DNA of 64,000 nt, taken from positions 1,116,001-1,180,000 of the forward strand of contig NZ_CP119802.1 of NCBI RefSeq assembly GCF_029338355.1. Direction: 5' to 3'. The translations under genes and the position numbers were made by a program. Below are positions 33,734 through 42,500 of this stretch, in pieces (the first letter of the stretch is position 1; the number at the start of each line of letters is the position of its first letter). The notes under the pieces were generated by a model, which was not told where the DNA came from, searched no databases, and saw only the letters and a list, made by a program, of their open reading frames with translations. The stretch comes from Halosegnis marinus. Its GTDB lineage: Archaea; Halobacteriota; Halobacteria; Halobacteriales; Haloarculaceae.

Positions 33734-34726
33734 TCAACCGCGGAGCACGATGACGTGCCGGTCGAGGGTCCCGTGGACCGGGCGGACGTAGCGGTCGGGC
33801 ACCGACCAGCCGGCCGCGCGCGCGGCGTCGTCCCACGCGCGGTCCCCGACGAGGACACCCCGGTCGGCGACGCGGCGGGCCTCGGCGAGCGCGTCGGCCA
33901 CGAGCGCGTCGAGCGAGCGGTTCGCTATCTTGGACTGTCGCCCGTACGGCGCGTCGAAGACGACGCAGTCCGCCGCCCCGTCACGGAGCGGGAGCCGCGT
34001 CGCGTCGCCGCGCACCACGTCGTATCCGCCCGGCGCGGGCAGGCCCGCGACGCCCCCGTCGAGGTAGCGCGCGAGGTTCTCCCGGGCGCCGTGGACCATC
34101 TTGTACTGGGCGTCGTTGCCGAGCACGTCGGCGCCGACGAGGCCGGCCTCCACCAGCCCCCCGCCGGTGCCGCACATCGGGTCGAGGACGACCCGACCGG
34201 GCCGCGCCCCGGCGATGTTGGCGACGGCGCGCGCCAGCAGGGGGTCCATGCTCCCCGGCTGGAAGAACGGCTTGTCCGTCGGCTTCCGGTCGCCGAAGTC
34301 GCGCACCGACTCGACGGCGAGCCAGCCGAGCGCGACCGTGTCGTCCGCGAACAGCGCCCGGAGTTCGTGGTCCGGGTCGTCGAGGTCCACGGCGAAACCC
34401 CGCTCCACGAGGACGCTCCCGAGGTCGCGCTCGGCCGCGCTCGTGGAGACGCCCGCCGTGGCCTGTACGTCGCGGGCGCGGACGGCGACGGTCCCCTCGC
34501 GGTCGAGCGACGCGGCCTCCAGCAGGGCGACGGCCGCGGCCACCCCGCCCTCGGCGGTGCCCACGAGGTCGCTCGCCGCGTGGGTGTACGCGAGCCCCCG
34601 GACGCGGTCGGTGACGCCGCGGGCCGTGGCGAGGCCGGGCGCCAGCCGCTCGACGGCCGAGCACGCGCTCGCGGCCTCGCGGGCGGCGAAGGCGTCGTCC
34701 TCGCCGCCGAGTTCCAGCAGGTACAC
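33734..34726 (-). CDS. trmG10: tRNA (guanine10-N2)-dimethyltransferase
   Basis: A 330-aa protein from a GTG start. The N-terminal half is a THUMP domain. The methyltransferase half has GSMDPLLARAVANIAG, VLDPMCGTGGGLVEAGLVG (SAM site, about residues 180-200) and the catalytic FDAPYGRQSKIA (D/NPPY class). It would methylate G10 of tRNAs. It is divergent from tbp; its transcript would carry a longer leader, because the tbp promoter boxes lie between. Confidence 0.93.
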   Translation of the reverse strand: MYLLELGGEDDAFAAREAASACSAVERLAPGLATARGVTDRVRGLAYTHAASDLVGTAEGGVAAAVALLEAASLDREGTVAVRARDVQATAGVSTSAAERDLGSVLVERGFAVDLDDPDHELRALFADDTVALGWLAVESVRDFGDRKPTDKPFFQPGSMDPLLARAVANIAGARPGRVVLDPMCGTGGGLVEAGLVGADVLGNDAQYKMVHGARENLARYLDGGVAGLPAPGGYDVVRGDATRLPLRDGAADCVVFDAPYGRQSKIANRSLDALVADALAEARRVADRGVLVGDRAWDDAARAAGWSVPDRYVRPVHGTLDRHVIVLRG

Positions 34727-34809
34727 GTCCGACCCCGGTCGCGCGCGGGCAAGAAGCCGACGATGCGGCCGCCGTCGTGCCGACGATATGTCACGCCCCC
34801 ATACGTACC

Positions 34810-34838
34810 TTTATAAAGGTTAAATACGTGTTTTAAGC
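34810..34838 (+). promoter_or_regulatory. Multiple TATA-like boxes upstream of tbp
   Basis: tttataaa (34810-34817), ttaaatacg (34820-34828) and ttttaag (34831-34837) follow one another within 30 nt before the ATG at 34845. The middle box is at usual leaderless spacing. Confidence 0.6.
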
Positions 34839-34844
34839 CGAACG

Positions 34845-35408
34845 ATGGACGACCCCAAGGAGACTATCAACATCGAGAACGTGGTCGCCTCGACCGGCAT
34901 CGGGCAGGAGCTCGACCTGCAGTCGGTCGCGATGGACCTCGAAGGTGCGGACTACGACCCCGAACAGTTCCCCGGCCTCGTCTACCGCACGCAGGAGCCG
35001 AAGTCCGCGGCGCTCATCTTCCGGTCGGGCAAGATCGTCTGTACCGGCGCGAAGTCCACCGACGACGTCCACGAGTCGCTTCGCATCGTCTTCGACAAGC
35101 TCCGCGAGCTGAACATCGAGGTCGAGGAGGAGCCCGAGATCGTCGTCCAGAACATCGTCACCTCCGCGGACCTCGGCGTCAACCTCAACCTCAACGCCAT
35201 CGCCATCGGCCTCGGTCTGGAGAACATCGAGTACGAGCCGGAGCAGTTCCCCGGCCTCGTCTACCGGCTCGACGACCCCGACGTGGTCGCGCTGCTGTTC
35301 GGCTCCGGGAAGCTCGTCATCACGGGCGGTAAGCAGCCGGTCGACGCCGAACACGCCGTCGACAAGATCGTCTCTCGGCTGGAGGAACTCGGCCTGCTGG
35401 GCAACTAA
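34845..35408 (+). CDS. tbp: TATA-box-binding protein
   Basis: A 187-aa saddle protein with two direct repeats: residues about 7-95 (INIENVVASTGIGQELDLQS ... FPGLVYR ... SGKIVCTGAKS) and 98-187 (VVQNIVTSADLGVNLNLNA ... FPGLVYR ... SGKLVITGGK). It is the general transcription factor that recognises the TATA boxes noted here. Haloarchaea often carry several tbp genes; this one is chromosomal, near the origin. The acidic C-terminal tail is short. Confidence 0.97.
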   Translation: MDDPKETINIENVVASTGIGQELDLQSVAMDLEGADYDPEQFPGLVYRTQEPKSAALIFRSGKIVCTGAKSTDDVHESLRIVFDKLRELNIEVEEEPEIVVQNIVTSADLGVNLNLNAIAIGLGLENIEYEPEQFPGLVYRLDDPDVVALLFGSGKLVITGGKQPVDAEHAVDKIVSRLEELGLLGN

Positions 35409-35446
35409 CCGCCACGTACAAACGCCCGCCGCGGCTACGTCGGGGT

Positions 35447-35839
35447 ATGACACTCCTCCCCCTCCAGTCGATAGCCGGCGGGGGGCTGCTGGCGCTCGTC
35501 GTCACCTTCCTCGTCACGACGCTGTTCTACGCCGTGACGCTGCATCTGGCGGCGACCTTCTTCATCGGCGACGTCCCCTCACAGCGGGCCGCCTACGCCG
35601 CGCCAGTCCCGGCGGCGGTGTCCATCCTGCTCCAGCAGTACGGGCGGGGGAACTTCCTCGGCATCGACCCCTCGCTGCTGGTCGGCCTCACCATCGCGGC
35701 CACGCTCGTCGCCGACCTGCTCGCCGTGAGCTTCGCCTATCGGCTGAAGCTGAAGTCCGCGGTACCCGTCGTCGCGCTCCACTTCGCGTTCGCCGTGGGG
35801 CTGGGGTTCGCGCTCGCCAACCTCCTGAACGTGGTGTGA
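35447..35839 (+). CDS. Four-span conserved membrane protein
   Basis: A 130-aa protein with helices at about residues 8-34, 48-63, 73-93 and 103-128. Polar loops are short (HLAATFFIGDVPSQRAAYA). The sequence resembles small haloarchaeal membrane proteins of unknown function. It follows tbp by 38 nt in the same direction and converges with hisG (9 nt gap). Confidence 0.75.
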   Translation: MTLLPLQSIAGGGLLALVVTFLVTTLFYAVTLHLAATFFIGDVPSQRAAYAAPVPAAVSILLQQYGRGNFLGIDPSLLVGLTIAATLVADLLAVSFAYRLKLKSAVPVVALHFAFAVGLGFALANLLNVV

Positions 35840-35848
35840 CCGCCCGGG

Positions 35849-36700
35849 CTACTCGACCAGCCGCTCTATCTCCGTCACGAGGATATCGCTCGCGCCGGCG
35901 TCCTTCAGCCGCGTGATGGTCTCGAACACCTCCCGCTCGTCGACGACGACGTGGACGGCGACCTTCTCGCCGCCGCCGTTGTCGATGTCCATCACCGTCG
36001 GGCCGCCCATCCCCGGAATCACGTCCTCCGCGTCCGGCAGGCGGTCGCGCGGGACGTTCATCATCAGGTAGCGCTTCCCGTCCGCGGCGAGGACGGATTC
36101 GAGCGCCGTGGCGACCTGCCGCACCTTCGGGTCGTCGGCCACGTTCGGGTCCGCGAACAGGTGGACCGACGACTCCAGCACCTCGTCCACGACGACGAGT
36201 CGGTTCATCCGCAGGGTCGTCCCCGTCGAGGTGATGTCGATGATGGCGTCGGCTATCTCGACGTGCGGGGTGAGTTCCGTCGCGCCCGACACCTCGACTA
36301 TCTCGGGCGACACCGGCTTGTCGGCGAAGTAGTCCTCGGCGATGTTCGGGAACTCGGTGGCGACGGTCCCGTTGGCGAGCGCGTCCACGCTGTCGACGGG
36401 CCCGTCCTCCGGCGCGGCGAGCACGAGGCGACACCGCCCGAAGTCGAGGTCGAGGAGGTCGGCGAGGTCGACGCGCGACTCCCGAACCTGGTCGAGGCCC
36501 GTGACGCCGAGCGCCGCGGCGTCGTCCGCGACGTACTCGGGGATATCGGCGGCGCGGGCGAACAGCACGGAGACGTCGGGGTCGACGGTGTCGGCGTAGA
36601 GCTTCCGGTCCGCGCCGCCCTCGATGTGGAGGCCGGCGCGCTCCAGCAGTTCGACGGCGGGGTCGTGGAGGCGGCCCTTGTTGGGCACGGCGATTCGCAT
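35849..36700 (-). CDS. hisG: ATP phosphoribosyltransferase (long form)
   Basis: A 283-aa HisG starting [20 protein letters not shown] at the ATG at 36700. It includes [10 protein letters not shown], and [16 protein letters not shown] (PRPP-binding loop). The extra C-terminal domain (about residues 210-283) is the ACT-like histidine-feedback module of HisG-L. It catalyses the first step of histidine biosynthesis and does not need HisZ. The rest of the his pathway is not in the window. Confidence 0.96.
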   Translation of the reverse strand: MRIAVPNKGRLHDPAVELLERAGLHIEGGADRKLYADTVDPDVSVLFARAADIPEYVADDAAALGVTGLDQVRESRVDLADLLDLDFGRCRLVLAAPEDGPVDSVDALANGTVATEFPNIAEDYFADKPVSPEIVEVSGATELTPHVEIADAIIDITSTGTTLRMNRLVVVDEVLESSVHLFADPNVADDPKVRQVATALESVLAADGKRYLMMNVPRDRLPDAEDVIPGMGGPTVMDIDNGGGEKVAVHVVVDEREVFETITRLKDAGASDILVTEIERLVE

Positions 36701-36791
36701 GGGCCGGGTTCGCCCCCGTGCCCCTTCCACCTATCGAAGCGCGCCGCGGGCGAACCGTGGGGTTGACGCCCCGCGCCCGCGAGGCCGGAGT

Positions 36792-38081
36792 ATGACCCTG
36801 CTCGTCACCGGCGGGCGCGTCCTGCGCCCGGACCTGACCGTCGAGCGCGCCGACGTGCGCGTGGACGACGACGGCCGCATCGACGCCGTCGGCGCGCTGG
36901 AGCGGCGCGAGACGGACCAGACCCTCGACGCCTCCGGTGGAATCGTACTGCCGGGCCTCGTCAACGCCCACGGCCACGCCGCGATGACCCTCCTCCGCGG
37001 GTACGCCGACGACAAGCCGCTCGACGCGTGGCTGCAGGAGGACGTCTGGCCGATAGAGGGCGTCCTCACCCCCGAGGACGTGGGCGCGGGCGCGCGCCTC
37101 GCCGCCGTGGAGATGATACGCTCGGGGACGACGGCGTTCGCGGACATGTACTTCCACGTCGGTACGGTCGCGGAGGCCGTCGCGGACGCGGGCCTGCGCG
37201 CCCGCCTCGGCCACGGCGTCGTCACGGTCGGCAAGGACGACGAGGCGGCCCGCGCGGACTTCGCGGAGTCGCTCGCCGTCGCCGAGGAGTACGACGGCGC
37301 GGCCGACGGCCGCGTCACGACGGCCGTGATGCCCCACGCGCCCCACACCGTCGATACGGACCTGCTCGCGGAGTTCGTCCCGAAGGCGCACGAGGCGGGC
37401 GTCCCCCTCCACTTCCACTTCAACGAGACGGCCGAGTACGTCGAGGCCATCGACGAGGAGGCCGGCGTCCGGCCGGGCGCGTACGCGGACGACCTCGGGA
37501 TGCTCGCCGACGACACGTGGGTCGCCCACGGCGTCCACCTCGACGACGCGGAGATAGACCTCCTCGCGGAGCGCGACGTCGCCGTCGTCCACTGCCCGGC
37601 CTCGAACATGAAACTCGCCTCGGGGATGGCCCCGGTCCAGCGCCTGCGCGACGCGGGCGTGACCGTCGCGCTCGGGACGGACGGCGCGGCCTCGAACAAC
37701 GACCTCGACCTGTTCGACGAGGCACGCGACGCGGCCATGCTCGGGAAACTCGCGGTCGACGACGCGAGCGCGGTCCCCGCCGAGGCCGCGGTGGAGATGG
37801 CGACGCGGGGCGGGGCCGAGGCGCTCGGCCTCCCCGTCGGGCGTATCGAGGCCGGCGCGCCCGCGGACCTCGCCGTGGTGGACTTCGACGCTCCCCACCT
37901 CACGCCCGAACACGACCCCGTGAGCCACCTCGCGTACGCGGCCCGCGGGAGCGACGTGCGACACACGGTCTGTGACGGCCGCGTCCTGATGCGCGACCGC
38001 GAGGTGCTCACCCTCGACGCCGACGCCGTCAAACGCGAGGCGGCGGAGCGCGCCCGCGACGCCGTCGACCGCGCGAGCTGA
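36792..38081 (+). CDS. SAH/5'-methylthioadenosine deaminase (amidohydrolase)
   Basis: A 429-aa metal-dependent amidohydrolase. Metal ligands are in NAHGHAAMTLLRG (HxH), HFHFNETAEYV and GTDGAASNNDLDLF. The ADHYPL-like VAHGVHLDDAEIDLL and VVHCPASNMKLASG are characteristic of the MtaD/SsnA branch. It deaminates S-adenosylhomocysteine or methylthioadenosine. ahcY lies one gene downstream, so both serve SAH removal. Confidence 0.9.
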   Translation: MTLLVTGGRVLRPDLTVERADVRVDDDGRIDAVGALERRETDQTLDASGGIVLPGLVNAHGHAAMTLLRGYADDKPLDAWLQEDVWPIEGVLTPEDVGAGARLAAVEMIRSGTTAFADMYFHVGTVAEAVADAGLRARLGHGVVTVGKDDEAARADFAESLAVAEEYDGAADGRVTTAVMPHAPHTVDTDLLAEFVPKAHEAGVPLHFHFNETAEYVEAIDEEAGVRPGAYADDLGMLADDTWVAHGVHLDDAEIDLLAERDVAVVHCPASNMKLASGMAPVQRLRDAGVTVALGTDGAASNNDLDLFDEARDAAMLGKLAVDDASAVPAEAAVEMATRGGAEALGLPVGRIEAGAPADLAVVDFDAPHLTPEHDPVSHLAYAARGSDVRHTVCDGRVLMRDREVLTLDADAVKREAAERARDAVDRAS

Positions 38082-38208
38082 AACCCGCGTTGAACTCGCA
38101 GAGGCGTTTCTGAACGTTCTAACGGTTTCTGTGGCGTTCCTCGACCCGGGGTGAACGGGTCGAACGGGAATCCCGGTTTATGGGGTCGTCGCGCCTCGAA
38201 CCGGGTAG

Positions 38209-38985
38209 ATGAGCCGAAACACCAAGCTGTTCGCGTTGGCCGGAGCGCTGGTCGTCCTGCTGAGCGTGCTCGCCCCCGCCGTCTCGGCGGGCGCGGCCGC
38301 GGCGAACGAGGCGGGCAACGCCGGCCTCGCGGTCGGCGTCTCGCAGGCCGGCGAGGACGTGACCGTCTCCGTGACGGACAACGGGAGCGCCGTCGAGAAC
38401 GCGACCGTGACCGTCGCGGCCGTCGGCGAGAACGCCTCGTACGCGGGTAACGGGACGTACGCCACCGACGAGGACGGCACGGTCGGCCTCGACGCGCCCG
38501 AGGAGAACGTCACCGTCGAGGTGACCGCCGAGTACGACAACCGGACGGCCACGACGACGGCCGACCTCGTGAGCGCCGAGTACGCCGAGGAGGAGGAGGA
38601 CGGGGCCTTCGGACAGGAGGTCTCCGCGTTCGTCGCTGAACTCCTCTCGGACGGCACCTCGGGCGGCATCGGACAGGAGGTCTCCGAGTTCGTGACGGAG
38701 AACAACCCCGGCGCGGACAACCGCCCGGAGCACGCCGGCCCGCCGGAGGACCGCGGCCCGGACCGCGACGACGATGACGAGGAGGCCGAGACCGACGACG
38801 ATGACGACGACCGTCGCGGCCCGCCGGAGCACGCGGCGAACGACCGTGACGACGACGATGACGAGGAGGAAGCCGAGACCGAGGACGATGAGGACGATGA
38901 GGACGAGGAAGAGGAAGACGACGAGGAGGAGGCCGGCAACAACGGCAACGGCAACGGTAACGGCAACGGTAACGGTCGCAACTGA
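38209..38985 (+). CDS. Secreted Ig-like protein with acidic low-complexity tail
   Basis: A 258-aa protein with a Sec-type signal (residues 1-28, cleavage near VSAGA). A beta-rich domain follows (AGEDVTVSVTDNGSAVENAT), with several N-glycosylation sequons, then two copies of a GQEVS-FV-E helix (about 133-165). Residues 165-245 are nearly all D/E with R-G-P-E breaks. The C-terminus is GNGNGN repeats. It has no PGF-CTERM or membrane anchor. I cannot assign function; calcium or cation binding by the tail is plausible. Confidence 0.75.
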   Translation: MSRNTKLFALAGALVVLLSVLAPAVSAGAAAANEAGNAGLAVGVSQAGEDVTVSVTDNGSAVENATVTVAAVGENASYAGNGTYATDEDGTVGLDAPEENVTVEVTAEYDNRTATTTADLVSAEYAEEEEDGAFGQEVSAFVAELLSDGTSGGIGQEVSEFVTENNPGADNRPEHAGPPEDRGPDRDDDDEEAETDDDDDDRRGPPEHAANDRDDDDDEEEAETEDDEDDEDEEEEDDEEEAGNNGNGNGNGNGNGRN

Positions 38986-39024
38986 CGACCGACGCCCGAC
39001 CCCCGACCACTCCCCCGCGATGCG

Positions 39025-39040
39025 CTTTTCCCCGTTTTCC
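39025..39040 (+). terminator. Double T-run after the secreted-protein gene
   Basis: cttttccccgttttcc holds two T4 runs 40 nt after the stop, a typical archaeal terminator pattern. Confidence 0.5.
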
Positions 39041-39096
39041 GCCCGCCGAGCCGCGGGCTTCGGCAACGTTTAGGACGCCTCGCCCGAGGTCCGGGT

Positions 39097-40395
39097 ATGA
39101 GCGAAACCACCGACGCCGGGTTGGAGTCCATCACCGCCCGGCTGGACGACCCGGAGACGGCGGCCGAGGAGGGCCACCGCAAGATAGCGTGGGCGCGCCA
39201 GCACATGCCCATCCTCCACGAACTCCGCGCGGAGTTCGAGGCGGACCAGCCGCTCGCCGGCCAGACGGTCGGGATGGCGATGCACGTCGAGGCGAAGACG
39301 GCGGCGCTGACCGAACTGCTCGCCGCGGGCGGCGCGGAGGTCGCCATCACCGGCTGTAACCCCCTCTCGACCCACGACGACGTGAGCGCGGCGCTCGACT
39401 CCCACGAGCGCATCACGTCGTACGCCGAGCGCGGCGTGGACGACGACACCTACTACGCGGCCATCGAGGCCGTCATCGGCCACGAGCCGACCATCACCGT
39501 GGACGACGGGATGGACATGATCGCCGCCATCCACCAGGACTACCCGGAGCTCATCGACTCGGTGCTCGGCGGCTGTGAGGAGACCACCACCGGCGTCCAC
39601 CGCCTGCGCGCGATGGACGACGACGGCGAGCTCCGCTACCCCGTGTTCGCGGTCAACGACACGCCGATGAAGCGGCTGTTCGACAACGTCCACGGCACGG
39701 GCGAAGCCGCCCTCTCGAACATCGCCATGACGACGAACCTCTCGTTCGCCGGCAAGACGGTCGTCGTCGCGGGCTACGGCGACTGCGGCCGCGGCGTCGC
39801 GAAGAAGGCGAAGGGGCAGAACGCCCACGTCGTCGTCACGGAGGTCGACCCCAACCGCGCGCTGGAGGCGCACATGGAGGGGTACGAGGTCACGACGATG
39901 GCCGAGGCGGCCGCGAAGGGCGACGTGTTCGTCACCACGACGGGCAACCGCGACGTCATCACGGAGGAACACTTCACGCGGATGAACGACGGCGCGGTGC
40001 TCGCCAACGCCGGCCACTTCGACGTGGAGGTCAACCTCGACCAGTTGGCGGACCTCGCCGCCGACGTGCGCGAGGCCCGCGAGGGCGTCACCGCCTACGA
40101 GCTCCCCGACGGCCGCCGGCTGAACGTCCTCGCCGAGGGGCGCCTGGTGAACCTCGCCAGCCCCGTCGCGATGGGCCACCCCGTCGAGATAATGGACCAG
40201 AGCTTCGGCATTCAGGCCGTCGCCGTCCGAGAGATCGTGGAGAACGGCGACGCCTACGGCGCCGGTGTCCACGACGTGCCCGACGCGCTCGACCGCGAGG
40301 TCGCGGAGGTCAAACTGGAGGCCGAGGGCATCGACATCGACACGCTGTCCGACGAGCAGCGCGAGTACATGGGCTCGTGGGACCACGGGACCTGA
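39097..40395 (+). CDS. ahcY: S-adenosylhomocysteine hydrolase
   Basis: A 432-aa protein. It includes RKIAWARQHMPILHELRAEF, EVAITGCNPLSTHDDVSAA, the NAD-binding VVVAGYGDCGRGVAKKAKG (about residues 222-240) and ANAGHFDVEVN. It converts SAH to adenosine and homocysteine. A TATA-like cgtttagg lies about 30 nt before the ATG. The deaminase at 36792 handles the same metabolite, suggesting two parallel SAH disposal routes. Confidence 0.97.
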   Translation: MSETTDAGLESITARLDDPETAAEEGHRKIAWARQHMPILHELRAEFEADQPLAGQTVGMAMHVEAKTAALTELLAAGGAEVAITGCNPLSTHDDVSAALDSHERITSYAERGVDDDTYYAAIEAVIGHEPTITVDDGMDMIAAIHQDYPELIDSVLGGCEETTTGVHRLRAMDDDGELRYPVFAVNDTPMKRLFDNVHGTGEAALSNIAMTTNLSFAGKTVVVAGYGDCGRGVAKKAKGQNAHVVVTEVDPNRALEAHMEGYEVTTMAEAAAKGDVFVTTTGNRDVITEEHFTRMNDGAVLANAGHFDVEVNLDQLADLAADVREAREGVTAYELPDGRRLNVLAEGRLVNLASPVAMGHPVEIMDQSFGIQAVAVREIVENGDAYGAGVHDVPDALDREVAEVKLEAEGIDIDTLSDEQREYMGSWDHGT

Positions 40396-40454
40396 GCCGC
40401 CCGACTCCGGCCCGGCGTCACGCGATTTAAGCCCCCCGACGCCCGCTCCCGTGT

Positions 40455-40970
40455 ATGGTCAACGCGAACTCGAAGGGGGACCGCCGCGAGCGCGAACTCG
40501 TCAACCTCCTCGACGAGCGCGGCTTCGCGGTGATGCGCGCGCCCGCCTCCGGCGCGGCGACGGACCGCGAACTCCCCGACGTGCTCGCGGGCGACGGCGA
40601 CCGCTTCTACGCCATCGAGGCGAAGTCGTCGGCGGGCGACCCCATCTACCTCACCGGCGAGGAGGTGGAGGCGCTCGTCTACTTCGCGCGCAACTTCGGG
40701 GCGAAGCCGCGCATCGCCGTGCGCTTCGACCGCGAGGACTGGTACTTCTTCCACCCCGGCGACCTCTACGTCACCGACGGGGGGAACTACCGCGTCAAGA
40801 AGGAGACGGCGCTCGCCGACGGCGTCGACACCGCCGAACTCACCGGCGACTCCGAGAAGGTGACGCTGGACGAGATAGCCGTCGAGAAACCGGACGACGA
40901 CTCGCTCGACGTGCTCCGGGCCGTGGCCTCGGGCGACCTCTCGCCCGAGGACGCCGCCGAGATGTTGTAG
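40455..40970 (+). CDS. hjc: Holliday junction resolvase Hjc
   Basis: A 171-aa protein: an archaeal Hjc nuclease fold with [18 protein letters not shown] (catalytic Glu), [10 protein letters not shown] (Asp) and [11 protein letters not shown] (ExK). A tail of about 50 acidic residues after the core is specific to haloarchaea. It cuts four-way junctions in recombination repair. TATA-like gatttaagc (40424-40432) indicates its own leaderless promoter 60 nt after ahcY. Confidence 0.95.
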   Translation: MVNANSKGDRRERELVNLLDERGFAVMRAPASGAATDRELPDVLAGDGDRFYAIEAKSSAGDPIYLTGEEVEALVYFARNFGAKPRIAVRFDREDWYFFHPGDLYVTDGGNYRVKKETALADGVDTAELTGDSEKVTLDEIAVEKPDDDSLDVLRAVASGDLSPEDAAEML

Positions 40971-41522
40971 GTTCGGTTCTCTCGGTTTCTGGTGTGCGAC
41001 TCCCGTTCTTCGCGCTCGGGTCTTCGGTGAACGTCCTGTTCGTGGTCGTCTTCGGTTACTGCCCCGGGGACGTCCTGCTCGCGCGGTTCTATGAGAACAG
41101 CCCCGCGACGGCACCGCCCACACGCCTCCCCAGACGATTCGTTCGCTCCGCTCACTCGCGACGGGCGGCGAGTCAGCGCACGCCACCGCGGAAACGGACC
41201 GGAAACGATTGCGCCGGCCGAGACCGACCGCTCCGGAGGAGCGTGTCGGTCATGGGGGAGGGTTGGGGCGGTGCGGTCGCGGGGCTGTGGGTGGAGAAAG
41301 GCGAGGCGGAGCGGGAGCGTCACGACGGTGAGCAGTCGCTCCGCGACTGCGAACGACGCGAGGCCACGTCTCGCGGAACAAGCACGCGGGCGAGGAGCGT
41401 AGCGAGTGAGGCGACCGGTTCGCCTCGGGGCTTTCGAGGTGTTCGTGGCGAGCATCGGGTTGACCACCTCCTCCCCCGGACACTACACCGGAGTCACAGC
41501 GAAAACGGTCCGAACCAACGAC
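40971..41522. other. Intergenic region with dispersed repeat
   Basis: 552 bases with no credible gene. The left part resembles the flank of repeat copy 2 (ctcccgttc..., gaacgtcctg). Dispersed repeat copy 3 (41066-41160) follows, then a G+C-rich stretch with direct and inverted short repeats that I cannot assign. Confidence 0.65.
41066..41160 (-). repeat. Dispersed intergenic repeat, copy 3
   Basis: On the minus strand it reads aacgaatcgtctggggaggc then gtgtgggcggtgccgtcgcg and aaccgcgcgagcaggacg, matching copies 1 and 2. Here the equivalent of the small ATG is ata, so no conserved ORF exists. Confidence 0.75.
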
Positions 41523-42152
41523 TCAGTCCACGAACTGCGCGTTCACGTCGGCCAGCCGCGAGTGGGGGAACGCGTACCGCTTCAGGTCCGCGAGCGGTTT
41601 CCGGCCCGCGGAGAACGGATACACGACCTCCACGACGGGGTCGTCGGTCGGGTAGCCGTCGTTCGTCTCGTAGTCGGCGACGGTGCGGTCGGTCCCCGCG
41701 ACGAGCCACTCGTCGGCGGGGGTGTCGTGGACCGCGGCGACGACGACGAGGTCGCCCGTCTCGCGGTCGCGGACGGCGTCGCCGGCCTCGTAGCGGCAGT
41801 CGTCACACAGCGCGAGCGCCTCGGGGAGGAAGGCCTCGCGGCCGCAGGCGGCACACGCGTCGGGCAGTCGCCCCGGGGGCGCGAGGTCCCCGCGGGTTAT
41901 CTCGACGGCGACGCGCCGGAGGTGTTTGCAGCGCTCGCCGCGGTAGCCGCTGTCCGGGCAGGTACACGTCCCGGCGGGGAGGTCGACCTCGTAGTCGCCG
42001 CCCGAGGCGACGGCGTAGCGGCCGCCGCCGAGCGCGCGGACGGCCATCGGCTCGGTCCACGCGCGGGCCGACCGCGGGTCGAGCCGCGAGGTGTCCGGCG
42101 CGAGCGGGCGTTTCGGGTTCGGTGACGCGGGTGTGTGTTCGAGGTGCGTCAT
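41523..42152 (-). CDS. SWIM zinc-finger protein
   Basis: A 209-aa protein. The SWIM finger is GTCTCPDSGYRGERCKHLRR (CxCx8CxH, about residues 61-80). A second zinc knuckle follows (CAACGREAFLPEALALCDDC, about 99-118). The C-terminal half is a beta-rich region. SWIM domains bind DNA or protein and often occur with recombinases or helicases, and hjc is the next gene upstream on the opposite strand. An ORB-like sequence lies just upstream of its start. Confidence 0.88.
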   Translation of the reverse strand: MTHLEHTPASPNPKRPLAPDTSRLDPRSARAWTEPMAVRALGGGRYAVASGGDYEVDLPAGTCTCPDSGYRGERCKHLRRVAVEITRGDLAPPGRLPDACAACGREAFLPEALALCDDCRYEAGDAVRDRETGDLVVVAAVHDTPADEWLVAGTDRTVADYETNDGYPTDDPVVEVVYPFSAGRKPLADLKRYAFPHSRLADVNAQFVD

Positions 42153-42156
42153 GGCT

Positions 42157-42179
42157 GTTCCACTCGAAGGGAGGGTCCG
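42157..42179. promoter_or_regulatory. Single ORB-like site before the SWIM gene
   Basis: gttccactcgaagggagggt begins five bases upstream of the ATG at 42152. Its first twelve bases match ORB 4 exactly. It also matches the reverse complement of the first ORB-like unit at 16466-16488 (16 of 20 positions). Confidence 0.55.
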
Positions 42180-42299
42180 AACGGGGGTAAAGCACTCGAC
42201 CGTTCACGCCGTTTCGGGGCGTTTCACGGCCGTAGCCCCCCGAAAGCGCACGAACGGCGGCTTCGAAGGGCTTTTGCGGGGAACGGCCGACCCCGACGT

Positions 42300-42500
42300 A
42301 TGGATATCGAGCGGGAGACGCTCGTCGAGATCGCCGTCTCGACGGTCGCCGTCGTGTTGTTCGTCGCGGCGCTGGTCGTCGTGGGCGACAGCAACGGGGC
42401 TTCCCAACTCACCTCGGAGGGGGGGATAAGCATCGTCGCGACCATTCTCGGCTTCGTCCTGCTGATGGCGGTCGTCGGGGTCTTCCTCGACCGGCGCTAG
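42300..42500 (+). CDS. Small two-span membrane protein
   Basis: A 66-aa protein: a charged N-terminus (MDIERETLVE), a helix at about residues 10-30, a polar loop (GDSNGASQLTSEGG) and a second helix (about 43-62) ending DRR. Its TAG stop shares the palindrome CTAG (42497-42500) with the TAG of the convergent priL. An upstream gcttttgcg lies at promoter distance. Confidence 0.75.
   Translation: MDIERETLVEIAVSTVAVVLFVAALVVVGDSNGASQLTSEGGISIVATILGFVLLMAVVGVFLDRR

Noticed and set aside
38209-38985. PGF-CTERM surface anchor on the secreted protein
   Set aside because: The C-terminus is a GN repeat without PGF or a hydrophobic segment.
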